Origin: Planctomycetota bacterium
GTDB taxonomy: Bacteria > Planctomycetota > Brocadiia > JAADGH01
DNA: 64,000 nucleotides
Direction: 5' to 3'
Assembly (NCBI GenBank): GCA_013152475.1
Contig: JAADGH010000081.1
Coordinates: 62,001 to 126,000 of the forward strand
Part shown: positions 29,374 through 39,177 of the stretch, in pieces
How positions within the stretch are numbered: the stretch's first letter is position 1
Layout: each line of letters opens with the position of its first letter
The notes under the pieces: generated by a model
What the model saw: only the letters and a program-made list of their open reading frames with translations
Databases searched by the model: none
Told to the model about the DNA's origin: nothing
Translations under genes and position numbers: made by a program

Positions 29374-32300
29374 ATGGGTACTCGTTTTCAAATTTCCCTG
29401 TCTTTGGTTGTGCTTGGCATGGCCATCGTCTCGTTCGGTGACGAGCGGAAGGAATCGCCCCCGCGAATCGAGAAACTCAAACCGCTCTACCCACGGACCG
29501 AGATCGTTGTCGATGGCCAGTCCCGCGCAATCATCGTCGTCCCGGATGCCGCGGCGTTCAGAAAACCTGCTGAGACTCTGCGCGACGCGATAAGGCAGGA
29601 GACAGGCGCATCGCTCGCTATCAAACCGGCGAGCAGCTTCATCACCGAAGATTGGTCAATTGACGACAAGGTCATTACCGGGCGCAACCTGGTGGCCCTC
29701 GGCAATGTAAACAACAATCGTCTGCTCTCTGTGCTCTACGGCCAGAAATATGTGGTTGCCGATTCGATCTACCCGGGGCAGGGGGGCTACGTGGTTCGCA
29801 CGGTTCACGATCCGTTTGCCAAGGGGATCAACGTCCTGGTTCTCGCGGGGTCGGATGTGGAAGGCGTCGAAAAGGCCATTTCCGTTTTTTTGGATAAGTT
29901 CGTCCGAGGCGCAGGCAGGGCGGTTGTGCTGAACGAGCCGGTGATCGACGTCGCCTTCGAGCGGAAAGCCTACCCGTTCTTCCCCGACGCAACCGATTCA
30001 CTCTCGTCGAAACGCCAGCCTCAATACACAGGCATGGATTGGTTTGAGCGGGCTCTCAAGGAGCGCGGTTTCATGGATGAGAAGGGCGCCATCGTCGCAA
30101 ATCAGGACAAACATGCGACACGGGTGGACCTTACAGGCGTGATTGCCCGGATCGGCCAGACCTACTTCCGCACCGGCGACAGGCGGCTTCCGCCCCTCAT
30201 GAAGGACCTTCTCGACAAGAACCGTTCGCTCCTGCAACGGCCGGCGAAGCGGCATGGCATGGGCGGACGCTCAGCCAGGCACGTGAAAGAATGGGACCTG
30301 CTCGAGGAGCTACCCATATGGACGGACCGGGACCGTTTGGACATCTCCAACGCCCTCCTGATGGATGCCTCCCTCGGCCACGAGCCGCGCGCCTTCCATG
30401 AGCAAGTCAAAGAGGGCTGCGTTCAGACCATGGACGAAAACCACGGGACATGCTCTGCCCTGCGGTCCTTTGAGGCATGGCGCTACTTCCACAAATACTA
30501 CAAAATCCCCCAAAGCGAATATTGGATGAAATGCGCCGATGCGGTCTTCTCGGCACAGGCGAGCACCTTCCAGATCCTTGAGGACGCATGCGGTTACCTG
30601 TGCTACTGCCCCATCCATACGATGTGCTATGCCATCGCCCGGCCGAACCTGACCTACTTCAAACGGGGCATCGCCCGCCACCATGCGTGGTACGTCGCCG
30701 TGGCGTGTATGAATAACCTGGGTCTGCCGACAGGCTTTGGAGACGCATCGGGCATCATCTACCCCGGCTTTTTCCAGCTCATGGCTCGGGCGGCGTGGTT
30801 CTATCGCGACCCACATCTCTACTGGCTCGTCCGGAACAAGCTGCCCCCCAACTGCGGTCTGCGCATCTTCGAGAACTGCATCGCGATGGATTTGACCGTG
30901 ACGCCGAAAGAACCGACGGAGTGGACGGGGCTGATTCGCGTGCCGCTCTACGAGGCCCCGCTGGTCAAGGGGCAGGGCGTGAAAAAACCGGTCTTCGCGC
31001 CCAAGAAAGACATTGACCCGAAGCTCTTCAACAAGATCGTGTTCAAGGAAAACTGGGACGAGAACGGGCAGTACCTTCTCCTCGACGGCGCCGGCGCATG
31101 GGGCGGTCCACCGGGACCACACGGGCACAAACATGACGACATCAATACCATCATCAACTTCACCGACGAGAGCCGGATGTGGCTCGTTGACCATACCTAC
31201 CAGATGCGTTCGCTTCAAGACCACAGCGGCGTGTACTTCACGTGCGAGGGCGCGGGCGGATACAAGAAGCGAACGCTGGCGCGGCTCGACAATTTTGCGG
31301 AAAATGAAAGATATGGTTTGACCCGAAGCACATTTGTCAACTGGGAGCGATCCATCTTCTGGAAGAAGGGCGACTATTTTCTGGTGATTGACCGCGCCAT
31401 TGCCGATAAGGACGGCGAGTTCTTCGCGCGCTGCACGTTTAAGGCGCTTGGTGAGGCCGAGTTGCGCGGCAAGGATCTCTACCTCTCGCAGAAGGGGCGC
31501 TTCTGCAAGATCGTCTCGGACGGGCAGGCGAATGTGGACGTCGAGCGGTCCCCCTTCGCCGATGAGAATGGATGGAACACCTTCTATGGCTATGCCGAAC
31601 CGGTCGCGAAGCTCTTCCAACAGGACAAGAAGGCCACGCTCAAGAAAGGCGAAAGTATCACATTTGTGAATCTGCTCTACGCCTATTCTTCGAAGGAGAA
31701 GGGGGGTCATGTAAAGATGACGCCGGTGTCGGACAAGTGCGCGCTGATCGTCCAAGGTGACACTTCGACACTTATGGGAATTGGTGATATGCCGGGCGGC
31801 CTCGGCAAGGCCGATATGTTTGTCATATCGGATGACTCGATATTCACGGTCGGCTGCGAAGCGCCGCCCGATTCAGCACTCGCCTCCAGGGCGCTGGCCG
31901 CCGCCCGTGCGCAGGTCGAGAAACGAAAACGTGAGATAGCTGGCACCGCATCGAGAGAGGAGAAAGGCGAGAGACTGAGCGTCAAGACCGTGAAGCTCGA
32001 CATGCCCATCAGCACGATACGCGTCGCCGATGTGGACGCCGACGGCGGCGATGAATGGATCGTCGGGGGCCGTTCCGGAGTGGGCCTCTATGAATCAACC
32101 GGCAAGAAGGTGTGGGCTTTTGCAACGGAAGGCGATGTCCGCGCCATAGATGTCGCTGATCTTGACGGAGATGGAAAGCCCGAAATCGTCTTCGGCTGTG
32201 ACGACGAAAAAGTCCGTGCACTCGACTATCAAGGCAAGGAACTTTGGTCGTTTGTTTGCAAAGAGTCATATCAGGGCACATCATCAAGACCCGCCGTGGA

Positions 32301-33138
32301 CTATGTGAAAATTTCCGATCTCGACGGCGACGGCGAGAAGGAGATCGTGGCTGGGGCCAACTGGGTTCATGTGCTGTCGGGCGATGGCAAGCTGAAGTGG
32401 GAAAAGTACATGGACTTCCGCCGCGGGCGGATATGCGGCGATTTCATCTGCGGGGACGTGGCCGACATCAACGGCGACGGCAAACAGGAGATCATCGCGC
32501 TTTTCCTGACCTCGTATCCTCTGATGCAAGTGTTGAATCCCGACGGCAAGATGATCGTGCCGGCGGACTACAAGGAGGATGGGCACAAGGGAATCAACGT
32601 GGGTGTGCCGGTTGGCGTGAAGGCGCTCGATCTCTTCGGCGGCGGCAAGACCAAGGAGATTATCGTATGCGCCACGAAGCGCGGCCTTCGTTTTTTCTGG
32701 CACGACCAGAAGCGCAAAGAGCAGGGTGGAGGCAGGGTCTCAGGCTCGTTTGTAAAGATGTGTCATTTTCGGCCTGCCCCAAACGACTCAGCGAACATCA
32801 TTGCCGCGAATACGATCTGTGGCGTGGTGGGTATCAAGCCTTTGCCGAAAGGAAAGGATCGTTGGATTAAGACCGAGAAAATATGGTATACGACTTTGGA
32901 TGAGAAGATCACCTCTCTCACTGCGGCGGATCTCGATTCGAATGGCAGGGGGGAGGTCTATGTTGGAACGAAGGCCGGGAACATCTATGTCTTGGATGTT
33001 GTGAGCGGAGTTCAGAAAGGCCTTGCGCGTATCGGGGGCAGCCCCGTCGTCGCATTTGCTGAATTGCGAAACAGCAGTTTCCTTGTTGCTGCCAAGAGCG
33101 ACGGAACGGTTGTCTTGATAAAGAAGGACGAAAGGTAA
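29374..33138 (+). CDS. Secreted heparinase II/III-like protein with C-terminal FG-GAP/VCBS repeats
   Basis: HGHKHDDINTIINFTDESRMWLVDHTYQ resembles the heparinase II/III core. C-terminal DVDADGGDEW, DLDGDGKPEIV, DLDGDGEKEIV, DINGDGKQEII repeats. Confidence 0.7.
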   Translation: MGTRFQISLSLVVLGMAIVSFGDERKESPPRIEKLKPLYPRTEIVVDGQSRAIIVVPDAAAFRKPAETLRDAIRQETGASLAIKPASSFITEDWSIDDKVITGRNLVALGNVNNNRLLSVLYGQKYVVADSIYPGQGGYVVRTVHDPFAKGINVLVLAGSDVEGVEKAISVFLDKFVRGAGRAVVLNEPVIDVAFERKAYPFFPDATDSLSSKRQPQYTGMDWFERALKERGFMDEKGAIVANQDKHATRVDLTGVIARIGQTYFRTGDRRLPPLMKDLLDKNRSLLQRPAKRHGMGGRSARHVKEWDLLEELPIWTDRDRLDISNALLMDASLGHEPRAFHEQVKEGCVQTMDENHGTCSALRSFEAWRYFHKYYKIPQSEYWMKCADAVFSAQASTFQILEDACGYLCYCPIHTMCYAIARPNLTYFKRGIARHHAWYVAVACMNNLGLPTGFGDASGIIYPGFFQLMARAAWFYRDPHLYWLVRNKLPPNCGLRIFENCIAMDLTVTPKEPTEWTGLIRVPLYEAPLVKGQGVKKPVFAPKKDIDPKLFNKIVFKENWDENGQYLLLDGAGAWGGPPGPHGHKHDDINTIINFTDESRMWLVDHTYQMRSLQDHSGVYFTCEGAGGYKKRTLARLDNFAENERYGLTRSTFVNWERSIFWKKGDYFLVIDRAIADKDGEFFARCTFKALGEAELRGKDLYLSQKGRFCKIVSDGQANVDVERSPFADENGWNTFYGYAEPVAKLFQQDKKATLKKGESITFVNLLYAYSSKEKGGHVKMTPVSDKCALIVQGDTSTLMGIGDMPGGLGKADMFVISDDSIFTVGCEAPPDSALASRALAAARAQVEKRKREIAGTASREEKGERLSVKTVKLDMPISTIRVADVDADGGDEWIVGGRSGVGLYESTGKKVWAFATEGDVRAIDVADLDGDGKPEIVFGCDDEKVRALDYQGKELWSFVCKESYQGTSSRPAVDYVKISDLDGDGEKEIVAGANWVHVLSGDGKLKWEKYMDFRRGRICGDFICGDVADINGDGKQEIIALFLTSYPLMQVLNPDGKMIVPADYKEDGHKGINVGVPVGVKALDLFGGGKTKEIIVCATKRGLRFFWHDQKRKEQGGGRVSGSFVKMCHFRPAPNDSANIIAANTICGVVGIKPLPKGKDRWIKTEKIWYTTLDEKITSLTAADLDSNGRGEVYVGTKAGNIYVLDVVSGVQKGLARIGGSPVVAFAELRNSSFLVAAKSDGTVVLIKKDER

Positions 33139-34176
33139 ATGGCTGAAATGACGAGTCGAGAGAGAATGCGGGCCGCGATTGAGTTCAAGGGGCCGGATCG
33201 TGTGCCAAAGGATCATTACATCTTCCCCGGGGCCTTTTGGCGGCATGGACAGAAGTTGATTGATCTTGTCGGCGAGCACTGCGACGACACGGGCAATGTC
33301 AACGTGAAATCGAACATGGCCAAAGAGCCGAGCGACCCGGACGAGGTGGTCGAGTGGCGCGATGCCTGGGGAACGCTGTGGTATCGCCTCGGAGGCTATA
33401 CCTCCGGCGAGGTGAAGGAGCCGGCATTGCCGACATGGGACAACTGGGGGGATTACGAGTTCCCGCCGCCCATGAGCGATGAAGGCGCCGCGAGGACCCG
33501 TGCTGACATCGAATCACGCCGTCCCGAGTTCTTTGTCAAAGCCGGGGGCGGCTCGATCTTCCAACTGGCCCAGCACATGCGCGGCCCGGCGAATCTCCTC
33601 ATGGATCTTGCCGAGGACCGGCCGGAAGTGCATGAATTGGTGGATCGTCTTGTTGATCATCACATCGAGAACATCAAGAAGATCTTACCCGCGAAACCGG
33701 ATTGCATTGCATTCGGCGATGACTTGGGCGCGCAGACTGCCCTATTGATGAGTCCCGACATGTGGCGGCGATTCTACAAGCCTCGATACAAGAAAATGTT
33801 CGATGTGGTCCGCGACAGCGGCGCTTACGTGTGGTTCCACAGCGACGGTTGGATCTTCGAGATCATGGAAGACCTGATCGAGATCGGCGTGCAGATCCTC
33901 AATCCCCAGCACACGATCATGGGCAACAAACGAGTGGCCGACCTCATCGGGGGCAAGGTTTGCATCCGCACCGACATCGACCGGCAATATATCATCCCGC
34001 GCGGCACGAAGGAGGAAATCACGGAGGCCGTGAAGGAGGTCATCGCCCTGTTCGGTAACTTCAACGGCGGCATCATCCTCCATGGAGAAGTGGGACCGGA
34101 TGTCCCCTTCGAAAATATCCAGGCCCTGTACGAGGCGTTTCGTGATTGGGGAAAGTATCCTTTGGATTGGGCATGA
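33139..34176 (+). CDS. Uroporphyrinogen decarboxylase (URO-D) family protein
   Basis: MTSRERMRAAIEFKGPDRVPKDHYIFPG; DLGAQTALLMSPDMWRRFYKPRYKKMFDVVRDSGAYVWFHSDGWIFEIMEDLIEIGVQILNPQH. Confidence 0.9.
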   Translation: MAEMTSRERMRAAIEFKGPDRVPKDHYIFPGAFWRHGQKLIDLVGEHCDDTGNVNVKSNMAKEPSDPDEVVEWRDAWGTLWYRLGGYTSGEVKEPALPTWDNWGDYEFPPPMSDEGAARTRADIESRRPEFFVKAGGGSIFQLAQHMRGPANLLMDLAEDRPEVHELVDRLVDHHIENIKKILPAKPDCIAFGDDLGAQTALLMSPDMWRRFYKPRYKKMFDVVRDSGAYVWFHSDGWIFEIMEDLIEIGVQILNPQHTIMGNKRVADLIGGKVCIRTDIDRQYIIPRGTKEEITEAVKEVIALFGNFNGGIILHGEVGPDVPFENIQALYEAFRDWGKYPLDWA

Positions 34177-34302
34177 TTTAGTGGCGTTCAGATGCGGATG
34201 AAAAAAGACTTGTTTCGCCGGATGCCCTTCCCTATCATAATGTGCCGCAGGTTCTGAAGGGAACGAACTGACATGATTCGATGAAAGGATAGGAGGGCTG
34301 TC

Positions 34303-35142
34303 GTGGAAAAATGGCCACTTGGGATATTCACGTCGGTTGGCGCCGGACTTGGAGCGGGAATTGGCGCGGTCAAGGAGCTTGGGGTGCCGACGGTTCAACT
34401 CCATGCCCCGCCGAGAGATATGGCCACTCCGGAAAAGGCGGCCGAGTTCAAAAAGCAGTTCGACGATGCAGGGATCAAGGTCACTGTGGTCTTCAGCGGC
34501 TTCGAGGGCGAGAGCTATGCGGACATCCCCACCGTGAAAAAGACCGTCGGCCTTGTCCCCGCCGAGACGCGGGCAACCCGGCTTGAGATCGCCAAACGGA
34601 ACTCGGATTTTGCCAGGGGCCTCGGCTGCGATGCCCTTGGAATGCACGTAGGATTTATTCCAGAGGGTAAATCCGATCCCGAGCGCGCGGGCGTAATCGA
34701 GGTGGCATGCGAGCTTTGCGATCATTGCGCGCAGAACGGACAGCATCTCCATTTGGAGACGGGACAGGAAACAGCCGAGGGACTCCTTGAGTTCATCGCC
34801 GACGTCGGCAAAGACAACCTCGCCGTCAACTTTGATCCGGCGAACATGATTCTCTACGGATCCGGCGAACCGATTGAGGCCCTCCGAAAAGTCGGCAAAC
34901 ATGTTCGAAGCGTTCACTGCAAAGACGCTGCCGGTTCCGACAAGCCTGGCGAAACCTGGGGCGAGGAGAAGCCGCTTGGCCAGGGCGAGGTGGGTATGGA
35001 GAACTTCCTGAGCGTGCTCAAAGAGATCGGCTACGACGGGGCCTTGACGATTGAGCGCGAAATCTCCGGCCCGGAGCAAAAAAAAGACATCGCCGACGCG
35101 ATCAAGCTCCTGACGGACCTGCGCGCCAAGATACTGGGGTAG
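34303..35142 (+). CDS. Sugar phosphate isomerase/epimerase (GTG start)
   Basis: AGGAGG upstream of GTG 34303. LHLETGQETAEGLLEFIADVGKDNLAVNFDPANMILYG and VRSVHCKDA are TIM-barrel motifs. Confidence 0.85.
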   Translation: MEKWPLGIFTSVGAGLGAGIGAVKELGVPTVQLHAPPRDMATPEKAAEFKKQFDDAGIKVTVVFSGFEGESYADIPTVKKTVGLVPAETRATRLEIAKRNSDFARGLGCDALGMHVGFIPEGKSDPERAGVIEVACELCDHCAQNGQHLHLETGQETAEGLLEFIADVGKDNLAVNFDPANMILYGSGEPIEALRKVGKHVRSVHCKDAAGSDKPGETWGEEKPLGQGEVGMENFLSVLKEIGYDGALTIEREISGPEQKKDIADAIKLLTDLRAKILG

Positions 35143-35158
35143 TGATTCGGGTAGTGAG

Positions 35159-35190
35159 CAGCGGTCGCCGTGGAAATCAGGCGGCCGCTG
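35159..35190 (+). terminator. Candidate Rho-independent terminator
   Basis: CAGCGGTCGCC (35159-35169) pairs with GGCGGCCGCTG (35180-35190), one GU pair, followed by TTTCCATATT. Confidence 0.6.
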
Positions 35191-35218
35191 TTTCCATATT
35201 CAGAAAGGGGGGTTCCCC

Positions 35219-36034
35219 ATGTTCGAGCCGATACTCGGCGTCTCTCTGCACAATATCGTAACCGAGATTACGAAGGACGGACTGACTGCCATCGCGGCGT
35301 CGCGGATTCGGACCTTGGAGGTTCCGCCGCGTCTCTTTGAAGGGGAGGACTACCGGCAGAGCGTGGACTGGGTCAGGGGCATGTGTACAGAGGCAGGAAT
35401 ACGAGTAGCCACGGTGCATGTGCCGTTCGGTGGGGCCTGTGACATTTCGGTCCTTGATGAAACGGCTCGCGAAGGCGCTGTGGATACACTGGACAGCTCG
35501 ACCAACCTGGCGATTGATCTCGACGCGGCGATGCTGATCGTCCATGCGAGCGCGGAACCGATTGCGAGTGAGGAGCGCTCACGGCGACTGGAGCAGGCGC
35601 GGAAGTCGCTTTCGGAAATTACGTCCCGCTGTGCAAGGCTCGGCAAGCGCGTTGCCGTCGAGCTGCTGCCGCGCACGTGCCTGGGGAACTCGGTGGAAGA
35701 GCTTCTGGCGTTGGTGGATGGGCTGGATCCCGAGCAGTGCGGTGTATGCCTGGACACGAACCACCTCATGGACCGCTATGAAACCTTGCCGCAGGGGGTG
35801 CGAACGCTCGGCAAGCGCCTGTTTGCGCTCCACCTCTCAGATTACGATGGCGTGGACGAGAAGCACCAGCTTCCGGGCCGAGGGGTGATCGATTGGCGAG
35901 CATTTGTGGGAGCACTCCGGGACATCGACTACCAGGGCCCTTTCAACTATGAGTGCAAGCTGGATGGCGAGACGGTCGAGGAACGAATTCGCAGTCTCGA
36001 GGCAAACGTTAACTGGCTGTGCGGCCTGTTATGA
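35219..36034 (+). CDS. Sugar phosphate isomerase/epimerase family protein
   Basis: GKRVAVELLPRTCLGNSVEELLALVDGLDPEQCGVCLDTNHLMDRY; RLFALHLSDYDGVDEKHQLPGRGVIDWRAFVGALRDIDYQGPFNYEC. Confidence 0.85.
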   Translation: MFEPILGVSLHNIVTEITKDGLTAIAASRIRTLEVPPRLFEGEDYRQSVDWVRGMCTEAGIRVATVHVPFGGACDISVLDETAREGAVDTLDSSTNLAIDLDAAMLIVHASAEPIASEERSRRLEQARKSLSEITSRCARLGKRVAVELLPRTCLGNSVEELLALVDGLDPEQCGVCLDTNHLMDRYETLPQGVRTLGKRLFALHLSDYDGVDEKHQLPGRGVIDWRAFVGALRDIDYQGPFNYECKLDGETVEERIRSLEANVNWLCGLL

Positions 36035-36056
36035 CGAGGGACGATGGGGGTTTTGC

Positions 36057-36085
36057 TTGCATCGGGGCAGGGCGAATGGTAATAT
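36057..36085 (+). promoter_or_regulatory. Candidate promoter TTGCAT-N17-TAATAT
   Basis: Hexamers at 36057-36062 and 36080-36085, upstream of the DUF3604 gene at 36137. Confidence 0.4.
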
Positions 36086-36136
36086 GATGCGTTGTCGGCA
36101 TCGAAGTGGAAGTGTCAGAATAGGAAACGAGAGAGA

Positions 36137-38221
36137 ATGACCACAGAACAGAAGATTCCTGAGTTTGGAAGCGTAACCATAAAACCCACGCGCTCCTTGG
36201 ATGCCGGGAGCCGCGTGACGCTCACATTGACGTATACTGTTGGCGCCAAAGGAATTGCTGATGGCGGGGGCATTGCTGTCGGTTTTCCGGAGACGTGGGA
36301 ATCACCGGTGGCGCCTCAGCTCTACAACGTGCCCTGGCAGCCGAGGATAGACGATGTGCCTGCGGATATGGTGCGGACATACTCCCCCAGGAACCTTGCG
36401 GTGGAGTTCGAGACCGACGGTCTTGCTACGCCCCGCCTCCTCGCCGCCCAACACTGGGCGCGCGTCATCGCGGCGCATGGCGGGCTTGCACAAGGGGACA
36501 AAATCACTCTGGTATACGGCGACACGACATGGGGCAGCGATGGCGCATTTGTGGGCAATACGCCCCGCGATGATCAGACGATTCGCTTCTTTGTGGATGT
36601 CAGTGGAAGCGGAGAATACAGCGAGGTCGCCAACTCCCCCGTGAAGATCAATGTGATTTCCGGCGCTCCGACGCGGATTCACGTCGTTGCACCTTCTCTT
36701 GTCCGGATGGATGAGGAATTTGCTCTGCGGGTGGCGATTACTGACGCGCAGCACAACCGCCCGCGGTCGGTCATGCGAGGGCATTTGAAGGGCAAACCCG
36801 TAATCGTGGTGAAGAAAGGCCGGCGCGGCAAGTCGCGAACATTGTTCCGGCAGGAAATGAAGGAAACGGAGAATAACTTCAAAGTCTTTCGCACCACCCG
36901 ATTTTCGGGCGAGGGCGTAATGAAAGTAGCGGTGAGTGACGAGAGCGGCGATCTGTTTGGCTTGAGCAACCCCGTTTTTGTGGCAGCCCCCCCGGAGGAG
37001 CCGAAGGTGGAGGGCGCGGAGACGGAAGAAGCGCAGGCTGAAACGAAAGATGCCGGCCCGGCCGTTGAGGCGGTGGATGGAGACCAACCGGACGCCGGAG
37101 ATGTCCCCGAGCAGGAAAAGCCTTGGCAGATCTACTGGGGCGACATCCATGGAAAGACCGAATACACGCCGGGGGCTCGAAGAACCACGGTCGATCAGTA
37201 TTATGTCTATGGCAAGGAGGTGGCCCTGCTGGACTTCTGCGCCATCACCGATGAAGGCGCCGGCTTCAAAGAGGAGGCGTGGGCTGCGGCCCAGGATGCC
37301 GCGCGCAAGCACCATGTCCCCGGGGAATTTATCACGCTCAAGGCCTTCGAGTGGGCGTCCAGCCTGTATGGTCACCGGTCGGTGTACTTCACGGGCGACC
37401 GGACGGAGCCGAAGCTGGACGACAAGGGGAACCTCGACTGGCTCGACATCCGCGATTTCTATGCCTTGTTCAAGGACCGTGACGTTCTGATCGTCCCCCA
37501 AAACACGTTCGTGTGGACCAATTGGGATTTTCATGACCCGGTCCATGAGTGTCTGGTGGAGGTCTACTCGTCCTGGGGGGCGTGCGAGAAGCATGGCAAC
37601 CCACTCTGGACCCACAGCGAGATTCCGGGCGGGGGGGTGCAGGCGGCTCTGGCCCGAGGATACCGGATGGGGATCATTGCATCAAGCGACACCCAATTCG
37701 GTATGCCGGGAAAGAGCTATCCGGAGCATTGGGATGTCAAGCCTTTCAAAGGCGGCCTGGCCGCGGTGTATGCCAAGGAACTCACCCGAGAGGCCATATT
37801 CGACGCCTTCAAACGCCGGCAGTGCTATGGCACGACGGGGGCCCGAATCATCGTGGAGTTCTTCGTGAACGACCAGCCTATGGGCAGTGAGGTCGAGGTC
37901 CCATTCCAGGACAACGAGACCCCCCGCGTTCTTAAGGTGAAAGTCATTGGGAGTGAAGACATCGCGGAGGTTGTCATCGTTCGGAACAACACCGACATCT
38001 ACCGCGCAACGGACTGCGGCCAGTGGGTCGAGTTCGACTACGAGGACGACGAGCCGATGCGGGAGGCCTTGGCCGAGGCGGAGGGCGATGATGTCGGCGC
38101 CGGCAGCATCTATTACTACCTGCGTGTTCTGCAGAAGGACGGGGAGATGGCTTGGTGCAGCCCTGTGTGGACGACGCTCGGGGGCCCGCCGGAGCCCGGC
38201 AAGATCCAGAAGCAGGAGTGA
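36137..38221 (+). CDS. DUF3604 family protein with partly degenerate metal-site motifs
   Basis: IYWGDIHGKTEYTPG, LLDFCAITDEG, DFHDPVHECLVEVYSSWG, GIIASSDTQFGMPG and AIFDAFKRRQCYGTTGARI match DUF3604 architecture. Confidence 0.85.
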   Translation: MTTEQKIPEFGSVTIKPTRSLDAGSRVTLTLTYTVGAKGIADGGGIAVGFPETWESPVAPQLYNVPWQPRIDDVPADMVRTYSPRNLAVEFETDGLATPRLLAAQHWARVIAAHGGLAQGDKITLVYGDTTWGSDGAFVGNTPRDDQTIRFFVDVSGSGEYSEVANSPVKINVISGAPTRIHVVAPSLVRMDEEFALRVAITDAQHNRPRSVMRGHLKGKPVIVVKKGRRGKSRTLFRQEMKETENNFKVFRTTRFSGEGVMKVAVSDESGDLFGLSNPVFVAAPPEEPKVEGAETEEAQAETKDAGPAVEAVDGDQPDAGDVPEQEKPWQIYWGDIHGKTEYTPGARRTTVDQYYVYGKEVALLDFCAITDEGAGFKEEAWAAAQDAARKHHVPGEFITLKAFEWASSLYGHRSVYFTGDRTEPKLDDKGNLDWLDIRDFYALFKDRDVLIVPQNTFVWTNWDFHDPVHECLVEVYSSWGACEKHGNPLWTHSEIPGGGVQAALARGYRMGIIASSDTQFGMPGKSYPEHWDVKPFKGGLAAVYAKELTREAIFDAFKRRQCYGTTGARIIVEFFVNDQPMGSEVEVPFQDNETPRVLKVKVIGSEDIAEVVIVRNNTDIYRATDCGQWVEFDYEDDEPMREALAEAEGDDVGAGSIYYYLRVLQKDGEMAWCSPVWTTLGGPPEPGKIQKQE

Positions 38222-38226
38222 CGCGG

Positions 38227-39003
38227 CTACGCGCTCTCCGCTTGCGGCCGCTGAAGCCATAGGCCGTGCATGACGAAAAGAAACTGCAGCAGGAACGCGA
38301 GTCCCATCAGGCCGCCGCTGAGCATCAGGGCGTAAGCGAAGAGATAGGAAACGTACGCCGTTAGCCACCAGGAGCCGATGTCGAGCGCTACGGCGATGAG
38401 CGGCAGCAGGACGAGCACCGCCTTCAGACCCGAGCGGGTCCGGCAGAAAAGCACGGCGATGCCGGTCAACGCGAAGATCATGACGTTGCTCAACAAATGG
38501 ATGTGCGTCAAATGGACCAGGCGCGTGGCTGAGATGGCCCCCGACCGGCTGAAGACCGGCGCGACGAGATCGTGCTTCACCGTGCGATCGACCCAGAAGG
38601 GAGTTGAACTGGCCACGGCGTCCGGGTCGTGGCAGTTCACGCAGTTGTTTTCGATCATCTCCACAACCGGGGCGAAGTCCTCCTCACTCGCGCTGCACCC
38701 CTCCTTCGTCCACTTGATCAGGTAGTCGACTTGCTCCTTGTACATGGGCTTTTGGAACTCTTTGTGGTCGGCGCTGGGGGCAAGACGGAGCTTCACCTCG
38801 ACCAGCGGCGCGCCGGGATGGCCGTGGAAGGAGAGGATCAGGTCCTGCACGCTGAACCCCGGCTTGCCGTCGACCATCCGGTATTTGAGCACCACCTTCG
38901 CCTCGGAGACCAGGATGCCGACGCCGATGAGAATGAAAACCGCCGTGCAGAGGAGCTTTGCCGGCAGCGGGAAGTCGGGGAGATGAATGCCTTGTCTGTC
39001 CAT
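38227..39003 (-). CDS. Multi-TM membrane protein with a single periplasmic CxxCH heme-binding motif
   Basis: One N-terminal TM, loop with MIENNCVNCHDPDA (CxxCH), then about four or five hydrophobic segments with LVHLTHIHLLSNVM. Confidence 0.7.
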   Translation of the reverse strand: MDRQGIHLPDFPLPAKLLCTAVFILIGVGILVSEAKVVLKYRMVDGKPGFSVQDLILSFHGHPGAPLVEVKLRLAPSADHKEFQKPMYKEQVDYLIKWTKEGCSASEEDFAPVVEMIENNCVNCHDPDAVASSTPFWVDRTVKHDLVAPVFSRSGAISATRLVHLTHIHLLSNVMIFALTGIAVLFCRTRSGLKAVLVLLPLIAVALDIGSWWLTAYVSYLFAYALMLSGGLMGLAFLLQFLFVMHGLWLQRPQAESA

Positions 39004-39113
39004 CTTCGTCTGCTTAAGTCACGATTCTGCCCGAGGGTAACAACCGTGCGACTTTAACAGATCGGTGCATCCGTGTCAACTACGTTCCGCCGAACAGACT
39101 GCGGGCAAAGTCC

Positions 39114-39141
39114 TTGACAAAAACGACCTTGAGATGATAAT
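39114..39141 (+). promoter_or_regulatory. Candidate promoter TTGACA-N16-GATAAT
   Basis: TTGACA 39114-39119 and GATAAT 39136-39141, upstream of 39178. Confidence 0.5.
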
Positions 39142-39177
39142 AGGAGTCCAGGTTGAACGGCTAACCAAACCGAGGCA

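Noticed and set aside
34177-34302. Possible tRNA or small RNA in the gap between UroD and isomerase genes
   Set aside because: No cloverleaf-compatible arms or CCA-adjacent acceptor stem found by eye.
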